Made by a program: the position numbers and the translations under genes | Notes under the pieces: model-generated | The model's database searches: none | Seen by the model: the letters and a program-made list of their open reading frames with translations, nothing else | What the model was told of the DNA's origin: nothing | Part shown: positions 1-8,020 of the stretch, piece by piece | Position numbering within the stretch: position 1 is the stretch's first letter | Layout: each line of letters opens with the position of its first letter | From: an uncultured Collinsella sp. | GTDB taxonomy: Bacteria; Actinomycetota; Coriobacteriia; Coriobacteriales; Coriobacteriaceae | NCBI GenBank assembly: GCA_905211615.1 | Contig: CAJMBB010000069.1 | Coordinates: 1-10,101 of the forward strand | Reading direction: 5' to 3' | DNA: 10,101 bases

Positions 1-851
1 GCATCAACCGCGCGCTCGGTGATGCGGCCGAGATGACGCGCGTGCTGGACGAGCCGCGTCTGGTGGCAGACGACGAGAACGCTCCCGAGCTTAAAGTGAC
101 CGAAGGTGCGATTGATTTTGAGCACCTGAGCTTTGCATATCGTGACGCCGCGGCGGGCGAGAACGTGTTCGACGACCTGACGCTTCACGTGGCGGCGGGC
201 CAGCGCGTGGGCCTGGTGGGTAAATCGGGCTCGGGCAAGTCGACGCTCACCAAGCTGCTGTTGCGCTTGGACGATGTGCAGGGCGGCCGCGTGCTCGTGG
301 ACGGCCAGAACGTCTCGCGCTGCACGCAGCAGAGCCTGCGCCGCCAGGTTGCCTACGTGCCGCAGGAGGCGCTGCTGTTTCACCGCTCCATTCGCGAAAA
401 CATTGCCTACGGTCGTCCCAACACCACCGACGAGCAGATTCGCGAGGCCGCGCGCCTGGCCAATGCCCTGGAGTTTATCGACCGCTTGCCCCGTGGCTTT
501 GACACCATGGTGGGCGAGCGCGGCGTTAAGCTCTCGGGCGGCCAGCGTCAGCGCGTGGCTATCGCCCGCGCCATCCTAACCGACGCGCCGATTCTGGTGC
601 TCGACGAGGCGACCTCTGCCCTCGACAGCGAGTCCGAGGCGCTGGTGCAGGAGGCGCTCGAAAACCTGATGCGTGGACGTACCTCCATTGTGGTGGCGCA
701 CCGCCTGTCCACCGTGGCGGCGCTCGACCGCATTGTGGTGCTGGCCGATGGCGAGATTGTCGAGGACGGCACGCATGCGCAGCTTGTCGAGGCGGGTGGC
801 GAGTACGCGAGCCTGTGGGGCCGCCAGACCGGCGCATTCTTGGAGGCGTAA
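1..851 (+). CDS. ABC exporter ATP-binding/permease protein, C-terminal part (5' end outside window)
   Basis: This is the nucleotide-binding domain of an ABC transporter that uses ATP hydrolysis to drive export across the cytoplasmic membrane. The frame is open from the first bases, reading INRALGDAAEMTRVLDEP before the first ATG at 33. That is the usual linker between the membrane domain and the ATPase of a fused half-transporter, so the gene starts upstream and ATG 33 is not the start. Visible motifs are Walker A GKSGSGKST (219-245), the Q-loop glutamine (363-365), signature LSGGQ (531-545), Walker B ILVLDEATSALD (from 591, catalytic Glu 606-608) and the H-loop histidine (699-701). All key residues are intact. 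The family is multidrug/lipid/peptide-type exporters (MdlB/MsbA-like). Substrate cannot be told, and a second half-transporter may lie upstream. The stop is at 849-851; the next gene begins 63 bp later on the same strand. Confidence 0.93.
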   Translation, partial: INRALGDAAEMTRVLDEPRLVADDENAPELKVTEGAIDFEHLSFAYRDAAAGENVFDDLTLHVAAGQRVGLVGKSGSGKSTLTKLLLRLDDVQGGRVLVDGQNVSRCTQQSLRRQVAYVPQEALLFHRSIRENIAYGRPNTTDEQIREAARLANALEFIDRLPRGFDTMVGERGVKLSGGQRQRVAIARAILTDAPILVLDEATSALDSESEALVQEALENLMRGRTSIVVAHRLSTVAALDRIVVLADGEIVEDGTHAQLVEAGGEYASLWGRQTGAFLEA

Positions 852-903
852 GCGTCTCGGACGTGGGACAATTGTGCCCATAAGTTTATTGTGCCGTTGA
901 GCC

Positions 904-909
904 GAGGAG
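904..909 (+). promoter_or_regulatory. Ribosome binding site of nth
   Basis: GAGGAG lies 5 nt before ATG 915. It decides the start: an in-frame GTG at 891 would add eight residues but has no comparable Shine-Dalgarno sequence. Confidence 0.75.
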
Positions 910-914
910 TCGTT

Positions 915-1580
915 ATGCCACGCGAGACCAATGCCGCCAAGCGCGAGCGCGCCATCGAGGTGTGTGAGCGCCTCAACCGTCGCTATGGCCCGGTCGAGTG
1001 CTTTTTGGACCACGAGAATCCCTTCCGCCTGCTGATCGCGGTGCTGCTCTCGGCACAAACGACCGATGCGCAGGTCAACAAGGTGACGCCGCGGCTGTTT
1101 GCCCAGTGGCCCACGCCCGAGGCCATGGCCGGGGCGAGCGTAGCTGACGTGGCGGACACCATCAGGTCACTCGGCTTCTACAAGAGCAAAGCCAAGCATG
1201 CCGTCGAGGCCGCGCAGATGATCGTCGCCGACTATGGCGGCGAGGTGCCGGCCGACATGAAGGAACTCGTGAAGCTGCCGGGCGTGGGACGCAAGACGGC
1301 GAACATCGTGCTCAACGTGGGGTATGGCATCGTAGAGGGCATTGCGGTGGACACGCACGTCAACCGCATTGCGCACCGCCTGATGCTGAGTCCCAAGACG
1401 CATGCCAAGGAACCGCTCAAGACCGAGCAGGATCTGCTCAAGATTTTGCCGCACGAGTATTGGGAGTCGGTCAACCATCAGTGGATCACCTTTGGCCGCG
1501 AGATCTGCGACGCCCGCAAACCCAAGTGTGACGAGTGTCCGCTGGCAGATTTGTGCCCCAGCGTGCGCGTAGCGGGGTAG
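915..1580 (+). CDS. nth: Endonuclease III (DNA glycosylase/AP lyase)
   Basis: Base-excision repair enzyme that removes oxidised pyrimidines and nicks the abasic site by beta-elimination. The 221-residue product is close to the family's usual ~210-220. The helix-hairpin-helix LPGVGRKTAN includes the catalytic lysine at residue 127, and the VDTHVNRI segment carries the catalytic aspartate at 146. The C-terminal [4Fe-4S] cluster motif C-X6-C-X2-C-X5-C is complete (Cys 198, 205, 208, 214). The N-terminal LLSAQTTDAQVN segment is also typical. The intact Lys and Asp favour a bifunctional endonuclease III over MutY. The start is set by GAGGAG 5 nt upstream. The gene lies 63 bp after the ABC transporter gene and 159 bp before mfd on the same strand, putting two repair genes side by side. 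The upstream gap contains a short direct repeat (871-878, 888-895) but no convincing promoter. Confidence 0.96.
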   Translation: MPRETNAAKRERAIEVCERLNRRYGPVECFLDHENPFRLLIAVLLSAQTTDAQVNKVTPRLFAQWPTPEAMAGASVADVADTIRSLGFYKSKAKHAVEAAQMIVADYGGEVPADMKELVKLPGVGRKTANIVLNVGYGIVEGIAVDTHVNRIAHRLMLSPKTHAKEPLKTEQDLLKILPHEYWESVNHQWITFGREICDARKPKCDECPLADLCPSVRVAG

Positions 1581-1585
1581 GGCGG

Positions 1586-1609
1586 AACGCATCTCCGTCT
1601 GGCGTTTTT
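1586..1609 (+). terminator. Possible weak terminator after nth
   Basis: AACGC (1586-1590) can pair with GCGTT (1602-1606) across an 11-nt loop, and the T-run 1605-1609 overlaps the 3' arm. The stem is only 5 bp, so this is a marginal call, but its position 5 bp after the nth stop fits. Confidence 0.35.
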
Positions 1610-1630
1610 GTTGCGGGGCTGGGCGTACGC

Positions 1631-1661
1631 TTGAGCTGGAGTCCTCTCCATGCGCTACCAT
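1631..1661 (+). promoter_or_regulatory. Possible promoter for mfd
   Basis: TTGAGC (1631-1636) and TACCAT (1656-1661) resemble sigma-70 -35 and -10 boxes, with a long 19-nt spacer. This is the best pair seen in the nth-mfd gap. Transcription would start near 1668, placing the hairpin at 1687-1714 inside the mfd leader. Confidence 0.3.
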
Positions 1662-1686
1662 GACAGACAATGTATTTGACGTACGA

Positions 1687-1714
1687 CCCGCCGAGCTTGC
1701 CCCGGCGGGCTTTT
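1687..1714 (+). terminator. Intrinsic-terminator-like hairpin just before mfd
   Basis: CCCGCCG (1687-1693) pairs perfectly with CGGCGGG (1703-1709) across a 9-nt loop, followed by C and four Ts (1711-1714). It lies only 14 nt before the mfd Shine-Dalgarno sequence, so it either ends transcription from nth or acts as an attenuator in an mfd leader. CCGGC (1702-1706), in its 3' arm, could alternatively pair with GCCGG (1726-1730), which overlaps the Shine-Dalgarno site. Confidence 0.6.
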
Positions 1715-1728
1715 GGCGTTGCGATGCC

Positions 1729-1734
1729 GGAGGA
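1729..1734 (+). promoter_or_regulatory. Ribosome binding site of mfd
   Basis: GGAGGA ends 5 nt before ATG 1740 and supports that start over the in-frame TTG at 1713. Confidence 0.75.
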
Positions 1735-1739
1735 ACAGC

Positions 1740-4700
1740 ATGCTCATTCACCGTATAGCCGCGCAGCTCTACACTGCCGAGGCCTTGCAGACCGTCGAGG
1801 CCGGACTCGATGCCGGCGAGGACGTGACGCTGGCCGTGTCGCAGTCGGGCCGTACGCTCATGGCGGCCGCCCAGTTTGCGCGTCGTCCGCGCCCCACGGT
1901 CTATATCGTGAGCGGCGAGGACGCGGCCGATCGTGCCGCCCGCAGCCTTGCCGCCTATGTGGGGCTGGCGCACGTGTGCCGCTTCCCCGAGCGCAAGGAC
2001 TATCCGTGGCGCGAGCAGGCGCCCGACGACGTCGTGGTGGCGCAGCGCTGCGAGGCGCTCGGGCGCATCGTGCGCGGCGACAACTGCATTATGGTCGCCT
2101 CGGCCCGCGCACTGCTGCGCTGCGTGCCGCCGGTCGAGAGTCGCTACTGGGAGTCCACTACTTTTGCGGTGGGCGAGGAGATTCCCTTTGACGAGGTGCC
2201 GCAGTGTCTGGTGGGCATGGGCTACACCAATGCCGGCGCCGCCGACGCGCCCGGCCTGTTCCGTGTGCACGGCGACACCGTCGAGGTGTTTCCCGCGCAG
2301 GAAAAGGCGCCCGTGCGCATTGAATTTTTCGGCGACGAGATCGACCGCATCCGCCGCATGGTGGGTTCCACGGGCCAGACCATCGGCAACGAGGACAGCA
2401 TCGAGATTTTCCCCTGTCGCGAGCTCGCACTCACCGACGACGCCGTCCACAACATGCATGTGGCGCTCTATCGTGCCAGCCAGGACGACAGCAAACTGGC
2501 GGCGCTGCTCGAGATGGTGGATGCGCGCATCGTCACGCCCGAGCTCGATCGCTTTTTGCCGGTGATGTACGGCCAGACCGTGAGCCCGCTGGCGCACGTG
2601 AGCGGCAAGGCGCTCGTGGTGCTGTCCGAGCCGCGCTCGCTGTTCGACGATTGCCTGCGTGCCTACGAGGATATCGAGGCACGTGCCGGCGAGGCGGGGG
2701 TCGACCGTCTGGACGGCCTGTACGTGCGTGCCCAGCAACTCGACTTTGGTGCCCAGCAGCGCCTTAACTACGTGAGCTTGATTCGTGCCGGCGGTGCGGT
2801 GACGGCAGAGCTCAAGATTGAGCAGCCGGCCATCGCGGGCTCGGACAATCGCTTTATGACGCGCATCCAGGAGGTCGTGGGCAAGCGCTATGCCTGCGTA
2901 TTTGCCATTCCCGACCGCGGTGCGCGCGAGTCGATGGAGCTCACCTTTGGCGATGAGGGTATTACTTTTGAGGAGTCGCTGACGGCCGCGCCCGAAAATG
3001 CCGGCGCTATCGGCGAGCACGTACGCGTGGCAGCGGCAGATTCTGCCGACCGTGCCGCACGCCAAGAGGCCCATGCTTCCATTCGCGAGCGTAAGGCCGA
3101 CGCGCTCAACGCCCGCTCGCTCGAGGCGGGCGGCCCAGGCTGCCGCCGGTGCCGCCGTGCCCACCATCTCGCGTGGGCGCGTGACCTTTGTCGATGCCGC
3201 TCTGCCGCAGGGCGTGGTGGTGCCCGATGCCAACCTGGCCGTGTTCTCGATCGCCGACCTCAACGCCCGCATGGACGCCAACCGCGCGCGCAGCCGCCGC
3301 AAGGTGGACATTACGCAGATCACGTTCCCGTTTAAGCCGGGCGACTACGTGGTGCACGCCACTCACGGCATCGCACTCTTTAGCGAGATTGCGCGTCAGG
3401 AAGTGGGCGGCAAAGAGCGAGACTACTTTTTGCTGGAATATGCCGACGGCGACAAGCTCTACGTGCCGCTCGAGCAGGTCGACCGTATCACGCGATACGT
3501 CGGTCCCGACGGTGACAAGCCGCGCCTGACCAGGCTCAACACAGCCGACTGGACGCGCGCCACCAACAAGGCGCGCAAGAATGCCAAAAAGCTGGCGTTT
3601 GACCTGGTCGACCTGTATACGCGCCGCTCATCAATCGTGGGTATCGCCTGCCCGCCTGACACGCCCGAGCAGATCGAGATGGAGGAGAGCTTTCCTTACG
3701 ACGAGACGCGCGACCAGCTGGAGGCCATCGCCGACATTAAGGCCGATATGGAGGCGCCCAAGCCCATGGACCGCCTGCTGTGCGGCGACGTGGGTTTTGG
3801 CAAGACCGAGGTTGCCCTGCGCGCGGCGTTTAAGTGCGTGGACTCCGGCCGCCAAGTCATGGTGCTCTGCCCCACGACCATTCTGGCCCAGCAGCACTAC
3901 GAGACGTTCTTTGAGCGCTTTGCCCCGTTTGGCCTCGAGGTCGAAGTGCTCAGCCGCTTCCGCACCCCGGCGCAGCAAAAGCGCGCGCTCAAGGCGTTTG
4001 CCGAGGGCACGATCGACGTGCTCATCGGCACGCATCGTCTGCTTTCGGCCGACGTGAACCCCAAGAACCTGGGCCTGGTGATCATCGACGAGGAGCAGCG
4101 CTTTGGCGTGCAGCACAAGGAGCAGCTCAAGAACCTGCGCGAGCAGATTGACGTGCTCACGCTTTCGGCAACGCCTATTCCGCGAACCATGCAGATGGCC
4201 ACGAGCGGCGTGCGCGACATGAGCCTGATCACGACGCCGCCGACTGGGCGTCGTCCCGTGATCGTGCACGTGGGGGAGTACGACCCCGATGTGGTGAGCG
4301 CGGCGATTCGCCTGGAGGTGGGCCGCGGCGGTCAGGTGTATTACGTGTCCAACCGCGTCAAGACCATCGACGACGCCGTGGCGCGCGTACACGAGGCCGC
4401 GCCCGAGGCGCGCGTGGGCGTGGCGCACGGCAAGATGAGCCCGCGCGAGGTCGAGGACGTGATGATCGAGTTCGCGACCAAAAAGATCGACGTGCTCATC
4501 GCCACGACCATCGTGGAGAGCGGCATCGACAACGCGACCGCCAACACGCTGATCATCGAGGATTCGCAGCGTCTGGGCCTGGCGCAGCTCTACCAGCTCA
4601 AGGGTCGTGTGGGTCGCTCTGCCACGCAGGCCTACGCGTACTTTATGTTCCCGGGCGAGCTGCCACTCACCGAGGAGGCGACGGCGCGCCTGACCGCACT

Positions 4701-5370
4701 TTCCGAGTTCCAGGACCTGGGCAGCGGCATGCGCATTGCCATGCGCGACCTGGAGATTCGCGGCGCCGGCTCGCTTATGGGGGCCGAGCAGCACGGCAAC
4801 CTGTCGAGCGTGGGCTTTGACCTGTTTACGCAGATGCTGGGCCAGGCTGTGGCCGAGGCGCGCGGCGATGACGACGCCGGCGTGGAAGCGGCGAGCGTGG
4901 GTATTAATCTGCCGGCCGACTACTTCTTGTCCGAGGAGTACCTGCCGGCGGTGGATCAGCGCGTGCTCGTGTACCGCAGGCTCGCAGCGGCCGAGGACCT
5001 GGAGAGCATCGATGAGGTGCAGGAAGAGACCGAGGCCGCGCATGGCGAGCTGCCGTTGGCAGGACTCAACCTGTTCAATCGCGCACGAATCCGCATTCGC
5101 GGCGAGCGCCTGGGGCTCGAGAGCGTCACGCTCAGCGGCGGTCGCATCACGTTTTTGGGCGTCGACGTGCCCAAGAAGGTGGCCTTTGAGCTAAAGACCC
5201 GCTATGGCGCGGTGAACTTCCCCAAGAGCCGCAAACTGTCGGTGCCCTACAAGGCGGGCGCCGGCGCGGGCAGCGGCCTGGGTCGCGGTCTCGACGCCAA
5301 CGACGGTACCGGCCCCGTGGCCGCGGCACTCATGCTGTTGCAGCAGTTGGGTGCGAGCGACGACGACTAA
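1740..5370 (+). pseudogene. mfd: Transcription-repair coupling factor Mfd, interrupted by a frameshift near 3126-3136
   Basis: Mfd is a DNA translocase that removes stalled RNA polymerase from damaged template and recruits UvrA for nucleotide excision repair. With one frameshift corrected the product is about 1209 residues (family usually ~1150-1180). The N-terminal part has the UvrB-homology module (e.g. MGYTNAGAADAPGLFRVHGD, then PVRIEFFGDEIDRIRR), lacking a Walker A as usual. Numbered after correction, the CarD-like RNA-polymerase-interacting domain starts near 531 (FKPGDYVVHATHGI). Walker A GDVGFGKT is at 682-689, the DEEQ box with RFGVQHKE at 783, and helicase motif VI QLKGRVGRS at 952-960. 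The C-terminal TRCF domain includes the LPADYFLSEEYL and RVLVYRRLAAAE segments. The tail is Gly-rich, then hydrophobic, ending in three aspartates. Without correction the first frame stops at 3333-3335 (531 residues), losing polymerase binding and translocation. No convincing restart site precedes the second frame. Identity is certain; whether the gene is truly broken is not. Confidence 0.9.
3126..3136 (+). other. Frameshift site in mfd (one extra base or equivalent)
   Basis: Upstream the coding frame reads ...NARSLEA. From about 3130 the Mfd-like reading continues one base later as AQAAAGAAVPTISRGRVTF. Removing one G from GGG (3128-3130) gives SLEAAAQAAAG; removing one C from CCC (3134-3136) gives SLEAGGQAAAG. 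Both restore a plausible Ala-rich linker. The site lies around residue 463-466, between the N-terminal module and the polymerase-binding domain. Confidence 0.85.
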
Positions 5371-5426
5371 CGGGCCGACGCTGCAAACGCCCCATTTGGG
5401 CACTCTGGTTCCATCGAAAGGAAAGC

Positions 5427-6290
5427 ATGTTCGGATACATCTATAAGAAAGACGTCGCCATTATCGCGGTTATCCTTGCCCTTTGTCTGGGCGTGGGCAG
5501 CTTCTTCGATTACCAGATCTCGAGCGCGCTGTTCAACATCGGCAGCATGTACGGTCGCTTTATCGAGGCTGCCGGCGAGTTGCCGTTTGAGCTGACGGCG
5601 AGCATCGCGGGCGTTATGCTCGTGCGCTCGGCACGCCCCGACTCCAGGGGGAGCAAATGGCTCGCCGTGCTCGGCATCCTCGTTAACGTTGGTCTGGCTG
5701 GCTACGAGATCGTTTCGTCCCTGCGGGTTGGCGGCAAACTCATTGCCGTTCAGCTGGTGCTGACGTTTGTGCTGGTGATTGCTGCTAACTTTATCGTCTA
5801 TCGTCTCACGCGCGACACCGCGCCCGACGAGCTTATGCGCTGGGCGTTGATGGTGCTGGCCGTGTGGGCCGCTCAAGCCATCATCCTCAACGTCATTGTT
5901 AAGCCGCTGTGGTCGCGCCCGCGCATGCGCGTGATCGAGGTGACGCAGGGGCTCGATTTTCAGCCGTGGTGGGTGATTGGCAACCCCGACAAGTGGGCCT
6001 TTATCGCCGCCGGCGTGATCAAGGACGGCTTCAAGTCGTTTGCGAGCGGACACACGGCGCATGCGGCGATCGGCCTTATGCTCGCCGGGCTTCCCGCGGC
6101 AGCCTTTACGGAAAAGCCTTCGCGTCGCCGTGTGATCTTTTGGACGGCGGCTGTGGCCGCGGCGCTCGTCGCCTTTGGCCGTATCGTGATCGGGGCGCAC
6201 TTTTTGAGTGACGTGAGCTGCGGCTTTGCCCTGGTGCTGGCGCTTGAGTGCCTTGCCGCGCGCGTTGCCTATCCCAACGGCGTACAATAG
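5427..6290 (+). CDS. PAP2-superfamily membrane phosphatase, multi-pass
   Basis: Integral membrane protein of the type 2 phosphatidic acid phosphatase superfamily, which hydrolyses lipid phosphates or pyrophosphates such as phosphatidate or undecaprenyl-PP. The 287 residues contain about eight hydrophobic segments (roughly 10-27, 53-67, 78-95, 104-125, 136-157, 212-226, 236-250, 262-280). That is more than the minimal six-helix PAP2 core, so the N-terminus appears extended. Active-site motifs are Lys159 in KPLWSRPRMR (motif 1), ASGH at 206-209 (motif 2, His209) and R252-X5-H258-X3-D262 (motif 3). These supply the expected phosphate-binding and nucleophile/proton-relay residues, though motif 1 ends Arg-Met where Arg-Pro is usual, and motif 2 has Ala for Pro. 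The start is supported by AAAGGA (5417-5422). It follows mfd by 56 bp on the same strand with no convincing terminator between. The exact substrate cannot be told. Confidence 0.85.
   Translation: MFGYIYKKDVAIIAVILALCLGVGSFFDYQISSALFNIGSMYGRFIEAAGELPFELTASIAGVMLVRSARPDSRGSKWLAVLGILVNVGLAGYEIVSSLRVGGKLIAVQLVLTFVLVIAANFIVYRLTRDTAPDELMRWALMVLAVWAAQAIILNVIVKPLWSRPRMRVIEVTQGLDFQPWWVIGNPDKWAFIAAGVIKDGFKSFASGHTAHAAIGLMLAGLPAAAFTEKPSRRRVIFWTAAVAAALVAFGRIVIGAHFLSDVSCGFALVLALECLAARVAYPNGVQ
6283..6288 (+). promoter_or_regulatory. Possible -10 box before the PLP-enzyme gene
   Basis: TACAAT matches the -10 consensus at five of six positions and sits over the last codons of the PAP2 gene, 47 nt before ATG 6336. 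No good -35 box is seen at 16-18 nt, so this is a weak call. The alternative is cotranscription with the PAP2 gene. Confidence 0.25.
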
Positions 6291-6335
6291 CCCCGTTTGA
6301 ATCATCGGGCCCGTGCCCGGCTAGAGAGGATTGCC

Positions 6336-7361
6336 ATGCTCGCGTTTAACAACGACTATTCCCACGGCGCACATCCGGCAGTGCTGCAGGCACTCGTCGA
6401 CACCAACATGGAGCCGCAGCCCGGCTACGGTACCGATGCGCACACCGAGCGTGCCAAGCAACTTATCCGCGAGGCCTGTCAGGCCCCCGATGCCGACGTG
6501 TTTTTTCTGGTGGGCGGCACGCAGGCCAACGCGACGGTGATCGACATGCTGCTTGCGCCCTACGAGGGCGTCGTTGCTGCCGAGACTGGCCACGTCGCCT
6601 GCCACGAGGCAGGCGCCATCGAGTTTGGCGGCCACAAGGTGCTCACCATCCCCGGCTACGAGGGCAAGATGCACGCCGAGGACCTCGAGAACTATATCCA
6701 GGTGTTCTACGAAAACGAGAGCTACGAGCACACGGTGTTCCCGGGCGCTGTGTACGTGAGCCTATCGACCGAGTACGGCACGCTGTACTCCAAGGCCGAG
6801 CTCGCGGCGATTCATGCGGTGTGCCAGAAGCGCGAGATTCCGCTGTTTGTGGACGGTGCCCGCTTGGCCTATGCGCTGGCGTCCGATGAATGCGACATTA
6901 CCCTGCCCGAGCTGGCGCAGCTGTGCGACGTGTTCTACATCGGCGGCACCAAGTGCGGCGCGCTCTGCGGCGAGGCTGTGGTGTTCTGCGGCATGCACGC
7001 CCCGGCGCATCCCATTCCGCGCATTAAGCAGCATGGTGCGTTGCTGGCCAAGGGTCGCCTGACGGGCGTGCAGTTTGAGGCGCTCTTTACCGACGGCCTG
7101 TATTTTGAGATTGGTCGCCAGGCGATTGAGACCGCTCAGGCGCTGCGTCGCGTGCTGCACGAGCGCGGCTACCAGTTCTTCTTGGAGACGCCGACCAACC
7201 AGCAGTTCGTGATTCTGCCCAACGAGGATATGGCCCGCATTCGCGAGCATGCCTCGATCGAGTACTGGGAAAAGTACGACGAGACCCACACGGTGGTGCG
7301 CTTTTGCACCAGCTGGGCCACGACGCAGGAGGACATCGACGCGCTGGCGGCTGTCCTGTAG
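6336..7361 (+). CDS. Threonine aldolase / beta-eliminating-lyase family PLP enzyme
   Basis: Fold-type I pyridoxal-phosphate enzyme related to low-specificity L-threonine aldolase, which cleaves threonine or allo-threonine to glycine and acetaldehyde in the cytosol. The 341-residue product fits the family (~330-350). VGGTQANATVIDML near the N-terminal third is the cofactor-phosphate loop. GHVACHEAGAIE carries the histidine expected to stack on the ring. FVDGARLAYAL has the ring-nitrogen aspartate (Asp173) and Arg176. GGTKCGALCGEAVVF contains the likely Schiff-base lysine (Lys206). It is divergent from the E. coli LtaE type in its N-terminus (LAFNNDYSHGAHP instead of the usual DLRSDT start), so another aldol or beta-elimination substrate is possible. 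The start ATG 6336 has AGAGAGGA 5 nt upstream; the frame extends back to TTG 6297 but without such support. The gene is 45 bp after the PAP2 gene and is followed by a strong terminator hairpin. Confidence 0.85.
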   Translation: MLAFNNDYSHGAHPAVLQALVDTNMEPQPGYGTDAHTERAKQLIREACQAPDADVFFLVGGTQANATVIDMLLAPYEGVVAAETGHVACHEAGAIEFGGHKVLTIPGYEGKMHAEDLENYIQVFYENESYEHTVFPGAVYVSLSTEYGTLYSKAELAAIHAVCQKREIPLFVDGARLAYALASDECDITLPELAQLCDVFYIGGTKCGALCGEAVVFCGMHAPAHPIPRIKQHGALLAKGRLTGVQFEALFTDGLYFEIGRQAIETAQALRRVLHERGYQFFLETPTNQQFVILPNEDMARIREHASIEYWEKYDETHTVVRFCTSWATTQEDIDALAAVL

Positions 7362-7379
7362 CCTGATGTAATGACGAGG

Positions 7380-7422
7380 GGCCGCCATGCGCTGGGTTTG
7401 GCGCAGGGCGGCCTTTGCTTTT
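7380..7422 (+). terminator. Strong two-part intrinsic terminator hairpin
   Basis: GGCCGCC (7380-7386) pairs with GGCGGCC (7407-7413). After one A/G mismatch, the inner TGCGC (7388-7392) pairs with GCGCA (7401-7405) around an 8-nt loop. TTTGCTTTT (7414-7422) follows. It lies 18 bp after the PLP-enzyme stop and ends only 16 nt before the next gene's ATG. Confidence 0.8.
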
Positions 7423-7438
7423 GGGGGAGAAGGGTTGT

Positions 7439-8020
7439 ATGACCGAGATGTCCGAGCCGACGATTCGCCTGGCGACGCCCGAAGACGCGCCGGCGTTGCT
7501 TGCCATCTATGAGCCGTATGTGCGCCAGACGGCGATTACCTGCGAATACGAGGTGCCGAGCGTTGAGGAGTTCGCCGGACGCATTGAGCGTACGCTCAAG
7601 CGCTATCCGTATCTGGTGATGGAGCTGGACGGGCGTCCGGTAGGCTATGCCTATGTGAGTCCGCTCAACAGCCGCGAGGCATACGACTGGTCGGTCGAGA
7701 CATCGATCTACCTGGCGCGCGACGTGCGCCACGGCGGGCTGGGCCGCAAGCTGCACGATGCGCTCAAGCAATGCCTGATCGCGATGGGCATCACCAATAT
7801 GTGCGCGCTCATCGCCGTGCCGCACGACAAGGACGACGAGTATCTGACGCACAACAGTCAGGATTTCCATGCCCATATGGGCTACCGCCTGGTGGGCGCC
7901 TTTGACCGCTGTGCCCAAAAGTTCGGCCGCTGGTACGACATGTGTTGGATGGAGCTGGTCCTAGCCGAGCGCACGCCCAACCAGCCCAAGCCAACCTGGT
8001 TCCCCGACCTCCTCGCCTAA
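7439..8020 (+). CDS. GNAT-family N-acetyltransferase, phosphinothricin acetyltransferase type
   Basis: Transfers an acetyl group from acetyl-CoA to an amine. The overall pattern (IRLATPEDAPALLAIYEPYV at the N-terminus, central VGYAYVSPLNSREAYDWSVE, C-terminal GYRLVGAFDRCAQKFGRW) matches the Pat/bar-like GNAT group, known for acetylating phosphinothricin, methionine sulfoximine or similar amino-acid analogues. The acetyl-CoA loop is R97-H-G-G100-L-G102, the expected R/Q-x-x-G-x-G/A motif. Length is 193 residues, slightly longer than the usual ~165-185. ATG 7439 is preferred over ATG 7448 because GAAGGG lies 4 nt before it. Physiological substrate is unknown, and herbicide resistance should not be assumed. 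The gene sits between a strong terminator hairpin ending at 7422 and a bidirectional terminator overlapping its stop codon, leaving no room for a promoter of its own between hairpin and start. Confidence 0.88.
   Translation: MTEMSEPTIRLATPEDAPALLAIYEPYVRQTAITCEYEVPSVEEFAGRIERTLKRYPYLVMELDGRPVGYAYVSPLNSREAYDWSVETSIYLARDVRHGGLGRKLHDALKQCLIAMGITNMCALIAVPHDKDDEYLTHNSQDFHAHMGYRLVGAFDRCAQKFGRWYDMCWMELVLAERTPNQPKPTWFPDLLA

Noticed and set aside
2998..3130. ATG 2998 as an independent start for the second half of mfd
   Set aside because: Residues before about 3130 in this frame do not look like Mfd and no good Shine-Dalgarno precedes it; this is the out-of-frame run before the frameshift.
1167..3323. 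Long open frame on the minus strand opposite nth and mfd (718 codons)
   Set aside because: Antisense shadow of GC-rich codons: the opposite strand encodes clear Nth and Mfd, and the translated product is a His/Ala/Arg-rich string without domains.
3631..5043. Minus-strand open frame of 470 codons opposite mfd
   Set aside because: Same shadow effect; the plus strand carries the Mfd helicase motifs here.
5389..5401. Small hairpin GCCC-CATTT-GGGC between mfd and the PAP2 gene
   Set aside because: A four-base-pair stem without a T-run, so not a credible terminator.
5367..6305. Minus-strand open frame of 312 codons opposite the PAP2 gene
   Set aside because: No recognisable domain or ribosome binding site; the plus strand has PAP2 motifs and membrane segments.
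7439..8020. Acetyltransferase as a herbicide or antibiotic resistance gene
   Set aside because: The Pat-like GNAT family is broad, and no substrate-specific residue or resistance context is visible.
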